Positions 34,996-42,388 are shown, counted from the first letter of the stretch. The stretch: 51,792 bases of DNA from an uncultured Dorea sp. (GCA_900543415.1 UQRE01000013.1:1-51792), one strand, 5' to 3'. Translations and numbers: made by a program. The notes: generated by a model not told the origin, from the letters alone.

Positions 34996-36699
34996 ATGAA
35001 ATCTGCAAACGAGTTAAAACAACTATTATACGAAATTGACAGGAAGGGCTATCCTGCATATAAAGGAACAAAAGGAAGTTATCGTTTTTCGAATTACGTC
35101 CTGTGCATCGAACATGTGCAGGGCGATCCTTTTGCATCACCGTCCAAACTCCATGTTCAGGTATCCGGGTCAGTGGCGGGGTATGATAAGGAATTGTTTG
35201 ATCTGCCCCATAAGAAGCTGGCACTGGAAGATTACCTGATTCGCCGGTTTGGAAAATGGGTGGAAAAATATTCTTTTCAGGCAAAAGGATCAGGAAAGAG
35301 TGGAATGATCTCTGTCACGAGATGCGGGCAGGAGATTTTGAAGAGAAGTGCCTGTGAGATCGACGAAAAATCAGGAGATATGAAAGTTCGCTTTGAAGTA
35401 GGGTTCCCTGCAAACGGAAGAAGCATTCAGTCGAAAGAATTGATTAAGATTTTATTTGAGTTTCTTCCGAAATGTGTAGAAGGAGCATTGCTGTTTAAGA
35501 ATCAAGACAAAAATGCAGTGAAAAAAGCAGTGGATCTATCCGAAGACCAGTATGCAATCCGGCAGCATATGAAGGAACAGGGACTTATTGCATTTGTAGC
35601 CGATGGAGCAATTCTTCCGAGAGAATCGGGTATTTCGTCAAAACCTATGAAGCATGCAGTTGCCTTTCGCTCACCGGATTCCATGAGAGTGTCTATGAAG
35701 CTTCCGCACAAAGGAGAGATTACCGGCATGGGGCTAAGAGCCGGAATTACGTTGATTGTAGGCGGTGGTTATCATGGAAAGTCTACCTTGCTGAAAGCAT
35801 TGGAAATGGGTGTGTATCCACATATATCCGGCGACGGGCGGGAATATGTGGTGACAGAAGGTGAGGCTGTAAAAATACGTGCAGAAGATGGACGTAGCAT
35901 AAAATGTACGGATATTTCAATGTTTATCAATCATCTTCCTAATGGAAAAGATACAAAACAATTTTCCACAGAAGATGCAAGTGGAAGTACATCTCAGGCA
36001 GCAAATGTTATTGAAGCAATGGAGGCTGGGTCACATACCCTTCTGATCGATGAAGATACCAGCGCGACGAATTTTATGGTGAGAGATGAATTGATGCAGA
36101 AGGTTATCCATAGAGATCAGGAGCCGATCACGCCGTTTATTGAGCGGATGAGAGACTTATATGAACTTCATGGAATTTCGACCGTTCTTGTAGCCGGAAG
36201 TTCGGGGGCTTATTTTGAAACAGCAGATACAGTGATTCAGATGGATCGTTATGAGCCAAAGGAGATTACAGCTGAGGCAAAAGAGGCTGCAAGCGCTTAT
36301 CCGAGGCTTTCTCTGCCGGAAGTAAAGCCGGTGATCCCGGAAGATCACAGATGTCCGAAGAAAAATCAGGGACTGCTTCATAAGGGAAGAATTAAGATTA
36401 AGACACTGGGGCGAGACGGTGTGTCTCTGAATCGGGAGGAGATCGATCTTCGATATGTGGAGCAGCTTGCAGATGCAGAACAACTTACGTGTCTTGGATA
36501 TATTTTGCGGGATATGGAAACGAGAAGAATGGACGGCAGGAAAAATGTGACAGAGCTTGTGGAGCATGTTTACCGCGAACTTATGAGAGACGGTTTCGCG
36601 GCAATTTGCGAAGAGGGAACAATCCCCGGGAATCTGTCTCTTCCAAGAAAACAGGAAATCTATGCGGCGTTTCACCGCTATCGGGGGCTGAAAGTATAG
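34996..36699 (+). CDS. Predicted ATPase of the ABC class (COG3044 type)
   Basis: 567 residues. The N-terminal half (1-240) has no recognisable enzyme motif and contains basic and aromatic residues suited to nucleic-acid binding (inference). The ATPase part has Walker A GGGYHGKST (256-264), a Ser-rich signature-like EDASGSTSQAANVIEA, and Walker B LLIDEDTSATNF (349-360). The DEDTSATN ending is characteristic of the COG3044/ABC_ATPase family, which has no membrane segments and no assigned bacterial role. The C-terminal residues 440-567 are helical. The gene overlaps nothing and lies between the pentapeptide gene and trmO. Confidence 0.85.
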   Translation: MKSANELKQLLYEIDRKGYPAYKGTKGSYRFSNYVLCIEHVQGDPFASPSKLHVQVSGSVAGYDKELFDLPHKKLALEDYLIRRFGKWVEKYSFQAKGSGKSGMISVTRCGQEILKRSACEIDEKSGDMKVRFEVGFPANGRSIQSKELIKILFEFLPKCVEGALLFKNQDKNAVKKAVDLSEDQYAIRQHMKEQGLIAFVADGAILPRESGISSKPMKHAVAFRSPDSMRVSMKLPHKGEITGMGLRAGITLIVGGGYHGKSTLLKALEMGVYPHISGDGREYVVTEGEAVKIRAEDGRSIKCTDISMFINHLPNGKDTKQFSTEDASGSTSQAANVIEAMEAGSHTLLIDEDTSATNFMVRDELMQKVIHRDQEPITPFIERMRDLYELHGISTVLVAGSSGAYFETADTVIQMDRYEPKEITAEAKEAASAYPRLSLPEVKPVIPEDHRCPKKNQGLLHKGRIKIKTLGRDGVSLNREEIDLRYVEQLADAEQLTCLGYILRDMETRRMDGRKNVTELVEHVYRELMRDGFAAICEEGTIPGNLSLPRKQEIYAAFHRYRGLKV

Positions 36700-36701
36700 A
36701 T

Positions 36702-37391
36702 ATGAAAGAACAGAACTTGGAATTGAAGCCAATTGCATATATACGAAGTGATTTCCCGACAAAATTCGGAATTCCGAGACAGAGCGGGCTTGTGGATACA
36801 ACGGCGGAAATTGTATTTGAGTCATATTGCCGTCAGCAGGAAGTAATAAGAGGAATAGAAGAGTATACACACCTTTGGCTCATCTGGGGTTTTTCTGAAA
36901 TAGCCGGGGGCACGTGGAGTCCGACGGTGAGACCGCCAAGGCTGGGCGGCAATAAGAGAATGGGAGTTTTTGCCACACGGTCGCCGTTTCGACCTAATCC
37001 GGTGGGTTTATCCTGTGTGCGTCTAAAGAAGGTAGAGATTCGGAAGAGCGAAGGACCGGTTCTTATTGTAGAAGGTGCGGATCTGATGAACGGAACACCG
37101 ATCTACGATATTAAACCATATCTTGCTCATATTGACGCGCATCCGGAAGCAAAAGGCGGCTTTGCAGATGAAGTGAAAGAATACGGACTGAATGTCCATG
37201 TGCCGGAAAGATATCTTGATGAAGTGCCAAAGGAGAAACAAAAAGCGTTGAAGCAGATTTTGATGCAGGACCCGAGACCGGCTTATCAGCAGGATGAAAA
37301 GCGTGTGTATGGCATGGAATTTGCCGGAATGGAAGTGAAATTCCGGGTTGTTGACGGAACGGCGTATGTATGCGGGATAAAGAAAGCATAA
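36702..37391 (+). CDS. trmO: tRNA (N6-threonylcarbamoyladenosine-37-N6)-methyltransferase, TsaA/TrmO family
   Basis: 229-residue TsaA/YaeB-type protein that methylates t6A37 of certain tRNAs using SAM. The diagnostic motif is FATRSPFRPNPVGLS, followed by ILIVEGADLMNGTPIYDIKPYL-type core (GADLMNGTPIYDIKPYL). ATG 36702 lies 2 nt after the upstream stop, without a strong ribosome site, so translational coupling to the ATPase gene is likely. An open frame upstream of this ATG is a shadow of the ATPase gene. Confidence 0.92.
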   Translation: MKEQNLELKPIAYIRSDFPTKFGIPRQSGLVDTTAEIVFESYCRQQEVIRGIEEYTHLWLIWGFSEIAGGTWSPTVRPPRLGGNKRMGVFATRSPFRPNPVGLSCVRLKKVEIRKSEGPVLIVEGADLMNGTPIYDIKPYLAHIDAHPEAKGGFADEVKEYGLNVHVPERYLDEVPKEKQKALKQILMQDPRPAYQQDEKRVYGMEFAGMEVKFRVVDGTAYVCGIKKA

Positions 37392-37424
37392 ATAGAACAA
37401 ATCAATGATCAGGGAGAAAAAGCA

Positions 37425-37937
37425 ATGAAGTTTATTGTTGCCAAAAATGAACATGTAGACAGAATGTGTGAGATTACAGGTCAGGCAAAGAGACAGTTAA
37501 AGGGGCTTGGGCTTGATCAGTGGCAAAAAGGTTATCCGTCCAGAGAGGTATGGCTTGATGATGTGAAAAAAGGATATACTTATCTGGCTGTTGAAGAAGG
37601 GGAGATTCTCGGCATTTTTGCCTTCCAGACAACACCGGACATTTCCTATTATGAAATTGATGGAAAATGGCTGACAGACGGAGAATATGCTTCGATGCAC
37701 CGGGTGTGCGTGGCAGATGAAAGCAAAGGAAAAGGTGTTGCGGGCAAAATGTTTTCATACGGTTTTGAGATGGCTGAGAAGTCAGGCTTTAAAGCAGTCC
37801 GAATTGATACGCATCCGGGGAATCTGCCTATGCAGAGAGCGCTTGAGAAAGCAGGCTTTGTCCGCTGCGGGAAAATCAAGCTTGCGGAAGGTCCGGAGGC
37901 CGGAGACGAAAGGATCGCTTTCGAAAAAATACTGTAA
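37425..37937 (+). CDS. GNAT family N-acetyltransferase
   Basis: 170 residues of the GNAT fold. The acetyl-CoA-binding motif is MHRVCVADESKGKGVAGKMF (Q/RxxGxG/A form), and the C-terminal IDTHPGNLPMQRALEKAGF is typical. The substrate is unknown; it could be a small molecule or protein. GGGAG precedes the ATG. It is the last gene before a strong terminator. Confidence 0.88.
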   Translation: MKFIVAKNEHVDRMCEITGQAKRQLKGLGLDQWQKGYPSREVWLDDVKKGYTYLAVEEGEILGIFAFQTTPDISYYEIDGKWLTDGEYASMHRVCVADESKGKGVAGKMFSYGFEMAEKSGFKAVRIDTHPGNLPMQRALEKAGFVRCGKIKLAEGPEAGDERIAFEKIL

Positions 37938-37960
37938 ACAAGTGTAGAAAAGGGAATAGA

Positions 37961-38009
37961 AAAAGAAACTTAGAACGGGGGTTTTTCCTTCCATCTAAGT
38001 TTCTTTTTT
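37961..38009 (+). terminator. Long-stem terminator between the GNAT gene and truA
   Basis: AAAAGAAACTTAGA (37961-37974) pairs perfectly with TCTAAGTTTCTTTT (37994-38007), followed by two more T. The 19-nt loop is G-rich then T-rich. With A-runs on one arm and T-runs on the other it can work on both strands, ending the GNAT gene and the converging truA. Confidence 0.88.
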
Positions 38010-38022
38010 GCTGAATATGAAA

Positions 38023-38760
38023 TTAATAAGCAACTTCCTGAAGATAGAGACCGCGCGGATCACAAGGAGCGCTTGGCTCTTGTTTTCCGTCGAAGATATC
38101 TTCAATGACGTCTTTTTTTCTTGTGCCAAGACCGATATCAAGAAGTGTGCTGACAATCATTCTTGCCATGTTATGGAGAAAATCATCGGCGTGAATCATG
38201 ATCTGCATTTCTTCGATATCTCCGTAAATATCAATGTCTAAAATTTCACGGATAGTAGATTTGGACTTCTTAACAGTGGAAAAATTTTTGAAATCGTGTT
38301 TTCCGACTAAAAGAAGGGCAGCCTGCTGCATCAGGTTCTTATCCGGTATTTTAAAACAGTGGTATGTGTGCCGGCGGTCAAATACGCTTGGAACGTCCGA
38401 GATCGTCATGCGATATACATAAGTCTTAGACACCGCATTCAATTGTGCATGAAAACGTTCAGAGACTTCCTCCACATCTATGATTGCAATATCCATAGGA
38501 AGATAGCGGTTCAGATAATGTTTGATATCCTGAATGGACATCTCTGAGGCGGTCTTGAAATTAGCAATCTGTGCGTAGGCATGTACACCCACCTCTGTAC
38601 GACAGCCGCAGTAAAGTTCTATGTCAGATTCGTCTGTCATTTTTTTCAATACTTCCAGAATTTTGTTGGAAATCGTATTATTTGATTCGTTTTTTCCGAG
38701 GCGTGCCCATCCCTGATATCGGCTTCCGTCATATTCTATTGTAAGTTTTATATTTCTCAT
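38023..38760 (-). CDS. truA: tRNA pseudouridine synthase A (TruA family) with Glu at the catalytic position
   Basis: 245 residues. TruA landmarks are present: MRNIKLTIEYDGSRYQGWAR, NRYLPMDIAIIDVEEVSERFHA, AVSKTYVYRM, GKHDFKNFS and FLHNMARMIV. The catalytic Asp normally found in RTDxGVHA is Glu here: RTEVGVHA, codon GAG on the minus strand at 38593-38595 (E56). Nucleophile Asp is invariant in pseudouridine synthases. The gene may be a divergent paralogue with another TruA elsewhere. ATG 38760 follows AAAGGAG; an earlier in-frame start at 38847 has no site. Confidence 0.85.
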   Translation of the reverse strand: MRNIKLTIEYDGSRYQGWARLGKNESNNTISNKILEVLKKMTDESDIELYCGCRTEVGVHAYAQIANFKTASEMSIQDIKHYLNRYLPMDIAIIDVEEVSERFHAQLNAVSKTYVYRMTISDVPSVFDRRHTYHCFKIPDKNLMQQAALLLVGKHDFKNFSTVKKSKSTIREILDIDIYGDIEEMQIMIHADDFLHNMARMIVSTLLDIGLGTRKKDVIEDIFDGKQEPSAPCDPRGLYLQEVAY

Positions 38761-38794
38761 GGCGATTACTCCTTTATTACATTTCAAAAGTAAT

Positions 38795-38822
38795 TTCAGT
38801 ATAACAAATCTTGTGTTATAAT
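38795..38822. promoter_or_regulatory. Overlapping divergent promoters (truA / thioesterase)
   Basis: Plus strand: TTCAGT (38795-38800), a 16-bp spacer and TATAAT (38817-38822) preceded by TGT. Minus strand: TATACT (38803-38798) preceded by TGT, a second extended -10. The -10 of one overlaps the -35 region of the other, so the two may compete. The -35 elements are weak. Confidence 0.45.
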
Positions 38823-38874
38823 GAAAGAGCCTTACAAAAATTAGCATGAAAACATGCGGAAACGGAGTATATCA

Positions 38875-39351
38875 ATGAGTATAGATAAAAGAGAAGTGTC
38901 AGAATCTGTAGTAGAGACGGTGCACATGGTGCGTCCAAATCATCTGAATGCGTCCGGGCGTCTCTTCGGAGGCGTGCTCATGCAGTGGATTGACGAAGTG
39001 GCAGGGCTTGTTGCAAAACGCCACGCGCGAATGAATGTGACAACGGCTTCTGTTGATAATTTAAAATTCCTTCACGGAGCTTATCAAAGAGATGTGATCG
39101 TGATCATCGGCAAAGCAACTTATGTAGGAAGAACATCTATGGAAGTGAAAGTGGATACCTATATTGAAGCAAATGACGGCAGCCGGACATTGATCAACCG
39201 CGCGTATTTTACAATGGTAGGCTTGGATGAAAATGACAGACCGGCAGTGATTCCCGGACTTGTTCTCACAACAGAAAAAGAAAAGGAAGAATGGGAGAAT
39301 GCCAAAAAACGGCGTGAGATACGTATGCTTAGAAAGGAAGAAGGGTTTTAA
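38875..39351 (+). CDS. Hot-dog fold acyl-CoA thioesterase
   Basis: 158-residue single hot-dog domain. The catalytic and fold signature is NHLNASGRLFGGVLMQWIDEVAG (start of the domain), with VTTASVDNLKF and VYVGRTSMEVKV-type strands. It fits the YciA/BFIT-like acyl-CoA hydrolase group. The C-terminal tail is highly charged (KEKEEWENAKKRREIRML). ATG 38875 follows AACGGAG (38861-38867); an in-frame ATG at 38854 is less well placed. The terminator overlaps its stop codon region. Confidence 0.88.
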   Translation: MSIDKREVSESVVETVHMVRPNHLNASGRLFGGVLMQWIDEVAGLVAKRHARMNVTTASVDNLKFLHGAYQRDVIVIIGKATYVGRTSMEVKVDTYIEANDGSRTLINRAYFTMVGLDENDRPAVIPGLVLTTEKEKEEWENAKKRREIRMLRKEEGF

Positions 39352-39367
39352 AGCCCTTCTTCTTTTT
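39337..39367 (+). terminator. Terminator overlapping the thioesterase 3' end
   Basis: GAAGAAGGGT (39337-39346) pairs with GCCCTTCTTC (39353-39362), followed by five T. The left arm lies in the last codons of the thioesterase gene. It may also protect against read-through into the converging minus-strand genes. Confidence 0.85.
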
Positions 39368-39379
39368 GGCGGATTTCTG

Positions 39380-39652
39380 TTATTTCATATAGTGCCGGAC
39401 CATTTTTACCATCTGATCGATCTGCATTTGTTCTTCTTTTGATTTTCCGTCTTTCAGAACATCTAATATTAAAGCCATCTCTTCGCCTGTGAATTGGATT
39501 CCGTTTTTCTTAGCGCTGGTAATCAAAGTCATCATCACAGGTGCCAGAGCTTTGCCGGTCTTCCCATTGGTCTGGGCAGCCGCCTTTTTGATCAGTTCCA
39601 GCTTCAGTGGATCGATCTCTTTCATTAGTGGATGGTTCATCCATTCGTTCAT
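39380..39652 (-). CDS. Small conserved-looking protein of unknown function
   Basis: 90 residues beginning MNEWMNHPLMKEIDPLKLEL. It is helical and rich in Lys, Met and Leu: about 12-30 and 45-90 are likely amphipathic helices, ending KMVRHYMK. The start at 39652 is supported by AAGGAG about 9 nt upstream. No enzyme motif or membrane helix was seen. It overlaps the 3' part of the upstream minus-strand gene by 143 nt in another frame. The protein-like composition indicates that this frame, not the other, is the real one in the overlap. Confidence 0.65.
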   Translation of the reverse strand: MNEWMNHPLMKEIDPLKLELIKKAAAQTNGKTGKALAPVMMTLITSAKKNGIQFTGEEMALILDVLKDGKSKEEQMQIDQMVKMVRHYMK

Positions 39653-40067
39653 AATCTGCATCTCCTTCTTTGTTTTCCTTATTCCCTTCCATATTTTTGC
39701 CCTCTGTCTCAGTTTCCTGCGCAAACATGCTGCTGAATAGATCGGAGAGATCAGGCTCTGCAGAATCGGGCATGCTCTGCATCAGTGTCATCATATTCAT
39801 TATATTCTCCAACGTTTCCATTTGTTCCTGTTCCTCCGGACTCATATAAGATTTGAGATCGGAGAAAATCTGCGGAAGACCAGAATGATTTTTACAACCG
39901 TGAAAATGTTGGAATGTATAGGTTAATTCCTGAAGCTTTATATAAATAGCAAAAAAATGCTGCATGGAAGGCGGAGTGTATGGAAGCAGCAATTTCAAGG
40001 TATATAAATGAGAAGGCGTTGTAAGGACGTCAAAGGGCGTCATTGGTTTAGGGGTTTTTGATTCCAT
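39510..40067 (-). CDS. Unknown protein with an out-of-frame tail over the next gene
   Basis: 185 residues from ATG 40067 (AAGGAG 5 nt upstream; a GTG inside that site is less likely). The N-terminal 110 residues look genuine (TPFDVLTTPSHLYTLKLLLP, helical MNMMTLMQSM region). The last 49 residues are Asp/Arg/Ser/Thr-rich low complexity and are the shadow of the following gene. The natural end may have been lost by a frameshift near 39660. Function unknown; it pairs with the next gene. Confidence 0.55.
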   Translation of the reverse strand: MESKTPKPMTPFDVLTTPSHLYTLKLLLPYTPPSMQHFFAIYIKLQELTYTFQHFHGCKNHSGLPQIFSDLKSYMSPEEQEQMETLENIMNMMTLMQSMPDSAEPDLSDLFSSMFAQETETEGKNMEGNKENKEGDADYERMDEPSTNERDRSTEAGTDQKGGCPDQWEDRQSSGTCDDDFDYQR

Positions 40068-40110
40068 AAGCACTCCTTGAAGTAACGTTGTAGATATATA
40101 TGATGATGGA

Positions 40111-40197
40111 ATGGATTTTATGAAAGAAGGGAAAACTAATTACAGGATTTTCCATATATTAAATAAAAAGGAAGTTCCGGAAAGGTGGAAAAATTGA
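40111..40197 (+). CDS. Very short ORF of uncertain status
   Basis: 28 codons, MDFMKEGKTNYRIFHILNKK then eight more residues. The stop TGA shares a base with the ATG of the next small ORF (TGATG), a coupling arrangement. There is no clear ribosome site. It may be a leader peptide or noise. Confidence 0.25.
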   Translation: MDFMKEGKTNYRIFHILNKKEVPERWKN

Positions 40198-40361
40198 TGA
40201 GAAGAAAATTGATCATTGATGGAAATGCGGTATATGAAATTGATGAGGATTGTATGTTGAAAAAGAGGCTTGATGTAAATGGAGAAAAAGATTTGAAGAA
40301 ATATGAAAATAAGAACGGGGAAAGAAAAGGAACTACGAAATATAAAAAGGGGATGGAGTGA
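40197..40361 (+). CDS. Small basic protein of unknown function
   Basis: 54 residues, starting MRRKLIIDGNAVYEIDEDCM, then a Lys-rich tail. The ATG follows AAGGTGG (40182-40188) at 8 nt. The beginning looks structured (strand-turn-strand with an acidic end) and resembles short proteins I have seen in Lachnospiraceae; that recollection is unverified. The last codons overlap a hairpin. Convergent with the Cys/Gly-rich gene. Confidence 0.5.
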   Translation: MRRKLIIDGNAVYEIDEDCMLKKRLDVNGEKDLKKYENKNGERKGTTKYKKGME

Positions 40362-40374
40362 TGTACTCCATCCC
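40344..40374 (-). terminator. Terminator of the Cys/Gly-rich gene (minus strand)
   Basis: GGGATGGAGT (40350-40359), loop GATGT, ACTCCATCCC (40365-40374). Reading the minus strand, the stem is followed by T residues (40348-40344), so it suits the minus-strand gene that ends at 40390. On the plus strand the T-run is short. Confidence 0.7.
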
Positions 40375-40389
40375 TTGACTATACAGTCA

Positions 40390-40629
40390 TTAGCAGCAGT
40401 TTCCGCCGCCTAAAAAGTTTCCGCCGCCACAGCAGAAGAGAAGTAAGATGATCCACAGACAGCTGTCATTGCAGCCACCGTGATTTCCGCCACATCCATT
40501 TCCACCGCCACAGCAGAAGAGAAGAAGGATGATCCACAGGCAACTGTTGTTGTTGCAGCATCCGTTATCTCCGCAGTATCTGTCAGTTTCGCATCCGCAT
40601 CCGCAGTTTGCAGCACTTAAATCACTCAT
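40390..40629 (-). CDS. Cys/Gly-rich small protein with two internal repeats
   Basis: 79 residues with 17 Cys, many Gly and Asn. The block SCLWIILLLFCCGGGN occurs twice, each a hydrophobic core flanked by Cys-rich loops (NGCCNN..., NHGGCND...). GGAGG precedes the ATG. Such proteins are common in Lachnospiraceae and are sometimes annotated as chorion-like high-cysteine proteins; their role is unknown. Membrane insertion of each hydrophobic block, disulphide or metal cross-linking, or a spore-surface role are all inference. Confidence 0.75.
   Translation of the reverse strand: MSDLSAANCGCGCETDRYCGDNGCCNNNSCLWIILLLFCCGGGNGCGGNHGGCNDSCLWIILLLFCCGGGNFLGGGNCC
40418..40467. repeat. Direct repeat unit 1 within the Cys/Gly-rich gene
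   Basis: About 50 bp, similar to 40499-40548 at an 81-bp (27-codon) period. The two copies share AGCAGAAGAGAAG and GATGATCCACAG blocks. They encode the repeated hydrophobic Cys block. Confidence 0.75.
40499..40548. repeat. Direct repeat unit 2 within the Cys/Gly-rich gene
   Basis: Second copy, 81 bp from the first, with several substitutions mostly at synonymous positions. The gene seems to have grown by tandem duplication of a 27-codon unit. Confidence 0.75.
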
Positions 40630-40699
40630 GTTAAAGCCTCCATATAGGTTATTTACAGTAACATAATATGCGTTGGATGAAGATGTGTGAAATAATAGT

Positions 40700-41332
40700 T
40701 TAATATCTGAGCAGTTTTTTTACGGAATGCTGATACTGCATAGTTTGTTTTTGCAGTCGCATTTTGTCCACTACAGAGATTTCTTTCTTTGTATGCTCAT
40801 CATATAAAGTAAGTAAAAACGCTGTTGTATAGTTTCGATTCTTATAAGAAGCAAGGAGCAGCCAGTTCATGGTGTCCGGATGCCAGTATTTCTCAGGAAT
40901 CTGACCGGCACGAAGTACAAGAATTGGTTTTAATGCCTGCATGGCGAGTGCTCCGAGCTGATGCCGGTTTTCTTTTTGATGGAACAGGTCGTCGCTTTCT
41001 AAAATGATGTCATAAAGCTCGCCGGCGGCTCTCCAGTATATAATAAAGCCTTCTTCCTTTTCAGGATGTTCTTCGTCCCGCTGAAGATCAAATGTCTGCA
41101 TGACAGCGGTACGTCCCTGCATTTTTTTGTCGTATTTTTTCCGTTTGGCAGGATCTGATAAGATGCGGTAAGCCTCCAGAATTTCCTGCATCTGTTCGGT
41201 TGTATCAATTCCGTCTTTTAAATTAACATCTGGATGATATTTCTTTGCCAGTGCATTTTTGGCAGCTGTAATCTCATCCAGTGATGCTTTAGTAGAAACT
41301 CCCAGTATGTCATAATAATTTTTGTGCGCCAT
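40700..41332 (-). CDS. J-domain protein with a novel C-terminal region
   Basis: 210 residues. The N-terminal J-domain (about 5-70) has YYDILGV, KKYHPDV with HPD at 33-35, and AYRILSDPAKRKKYD. The Gly/Phe and zinc-finger regions of true DnaJ are missing. The C-terminal 140 residues (WRAAGELYDIILE, YWHPDTMNWLLLASYKNRNY) are helical and unrecognised. It probably recruits DnaK to a specific client or site. It diverges from the subtilisin gene. Confidence 0.85.
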   Translation of the reverse strand: MAHKNYYDILGVSTKASLDEITAAKNALAKKYHPDVNLKDGIDTTEQMQEILEAYRILSDPAKRKKYDKKMQGRTAVMQTFDLQRDEEHPEKEEGFIIYWRAAGELYDIILESDDLFHQKENRHQLGALAMQALKPILVLRAGQIPEKYWHPDTMNWLLLASYKNRNYTTAFLLTLYDEHTKKEISVVDKMRLQKQTMQYQHSVKKLLRY

Positions 41333-41509
41333 AATATCCTCCCCTTATTAATATTAATCAAGACATGTGTTCAAGTCTTGGCGCGGTATTCCAATACAGA
41401 ACATAACTATCTTACGATAAATCGGTGGAGAAATCAATTTGAAATTGTTATTCCACTTTGTTTCTTTCTGTTTCTTTCTGAATATCCTAATGAAAAAGGA
41501 TTGTTTTTT

Positions 41510-42388
41510 ATGGACAAAGTAAAGCAGGCAATTCATTATTGGTGTGATGATATAAGAAATGGGTGTTATATGGGCGACAAAATCGGTATAGCTGTTCTTG
41601 ATACCGGACTTTCGCCACACCCGGATCTGACCGGCCGAGTAAAAGCGTTTCGAGACTGCGTCTATGGGAAAGAGACATTATATGATGATAGCGGACACGG
41701 GACGCATGTGGCGGGGATTCTGTGTGGAAGCGGTAGAATGTCGGGAGGCGTCTTTGCCGGTATGGCTCCGAAGGCAGAGCTTGTTGTTGTGAAGATGCTG
41801 GATCAAAAAGGGGAGGGAAGTATGGAACAAATGAGCGCGGCAGTTGATTGGGTTAAGTCAAACTGGAGGAAATACGGGATTCGAATCGTAAATATTTCTG
41901 TGGGCGCAAGAGTGGGCATACAAAAAGGAAAGGAAGAGGAAATTGTTAAAAAAGTGGAAGAATTGTGGGATGAAGGTCTCTTTGTCATTGCAGCGGCAGG
42001 AAACTACGGACCCAGACAAGGAACCATCACCATTCCGGGGACCAGTAGGAAAGTGATTACGACAGGAGCTCTGGCAGAAGAGAAGAGGGGATTTTATTGT
42101 TCCGGGGAAGGACCTACAGAAGTATGTGTTGTTAAGCCGGATGTGCTGGCTCCAGGCTGTAGGATCATTTCCTGCAACGGAGCATGGAAAAAGACCGGAA
42201 AGTTCTATACAATCAAAAGCGGGACGTCTATGGCGGCACCGGTCGTCTCCGGTGCAATGGCGCTTCTTTTATCTAAATACCCGGATATGAGCAATGTAGA
42301 AGCAAAATTAAAGCTTCGGTCAAGCAGCAGAAGGATTGAAACGACACAGGGCTGGGGACTTCTTCAGGTTGAGCAGCTTCTGGAGTAA
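41510..42388 (+). CDS. Subtilisin-like serine peptidase (S8), no signal peptide
   Basis: 292 residues. The triad is D31 (VLDTGL), H63 (SGHGTHVAG) and S240 (SGTSMAAP); N164 (AAAGNYG) is the oxyanion Asn. There is no signal peptide or long propeptide, so it resembles cytoplasmic (intracellular) subtilases. ATG 41510 follows AAAAGGA (41494-41500); an in-frame upstream reading to 41324 contains a hydrophobic stretch but no supporting ribosome site. It stands alone, upstream of the ylxM promoter. Its substrate is unknown. Confidence 0.9.
   Translation: MDKVKQAIHYWCDDIRNGCYMGDKIGIAVLDTGLSPHPDLTGRVKAFRDCVYGKETLYDDSGHGTHVAGILCGSGRMSGGVFAGMAPKAELVVVKMLDQKGEGSMEQMSAAVDWVKSNWRKYGIRIVNISVGARVGIQKGKEEEIVKKVEELWDEGLFVIAAAGNYGPRQGTITIPGTSRKVITTGALAEEKRGFYCSGEGPTEVCVVKPDVLAPGCRIISCNGAWKKTGKFYTIKSGTSMAAPVVSGAMALLLSKYPDMSNVEAKLKLRSSSRRIETTQGWGLLQVEQLLE

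Noticed and set aside
36489..36701. 71-codon N-terminal extension of trmO
   Set aside because: It lies inside the ATPase gene in another frame; the family begins at the ATG 36702.
41359..41380. Inverted repeat CAAGAC...GTCTTG upstream of the J-domain gene
   Set aside because: Only 6-bp arms with a 10-bp spacer; no T-tract or known consensus, so no call was made.
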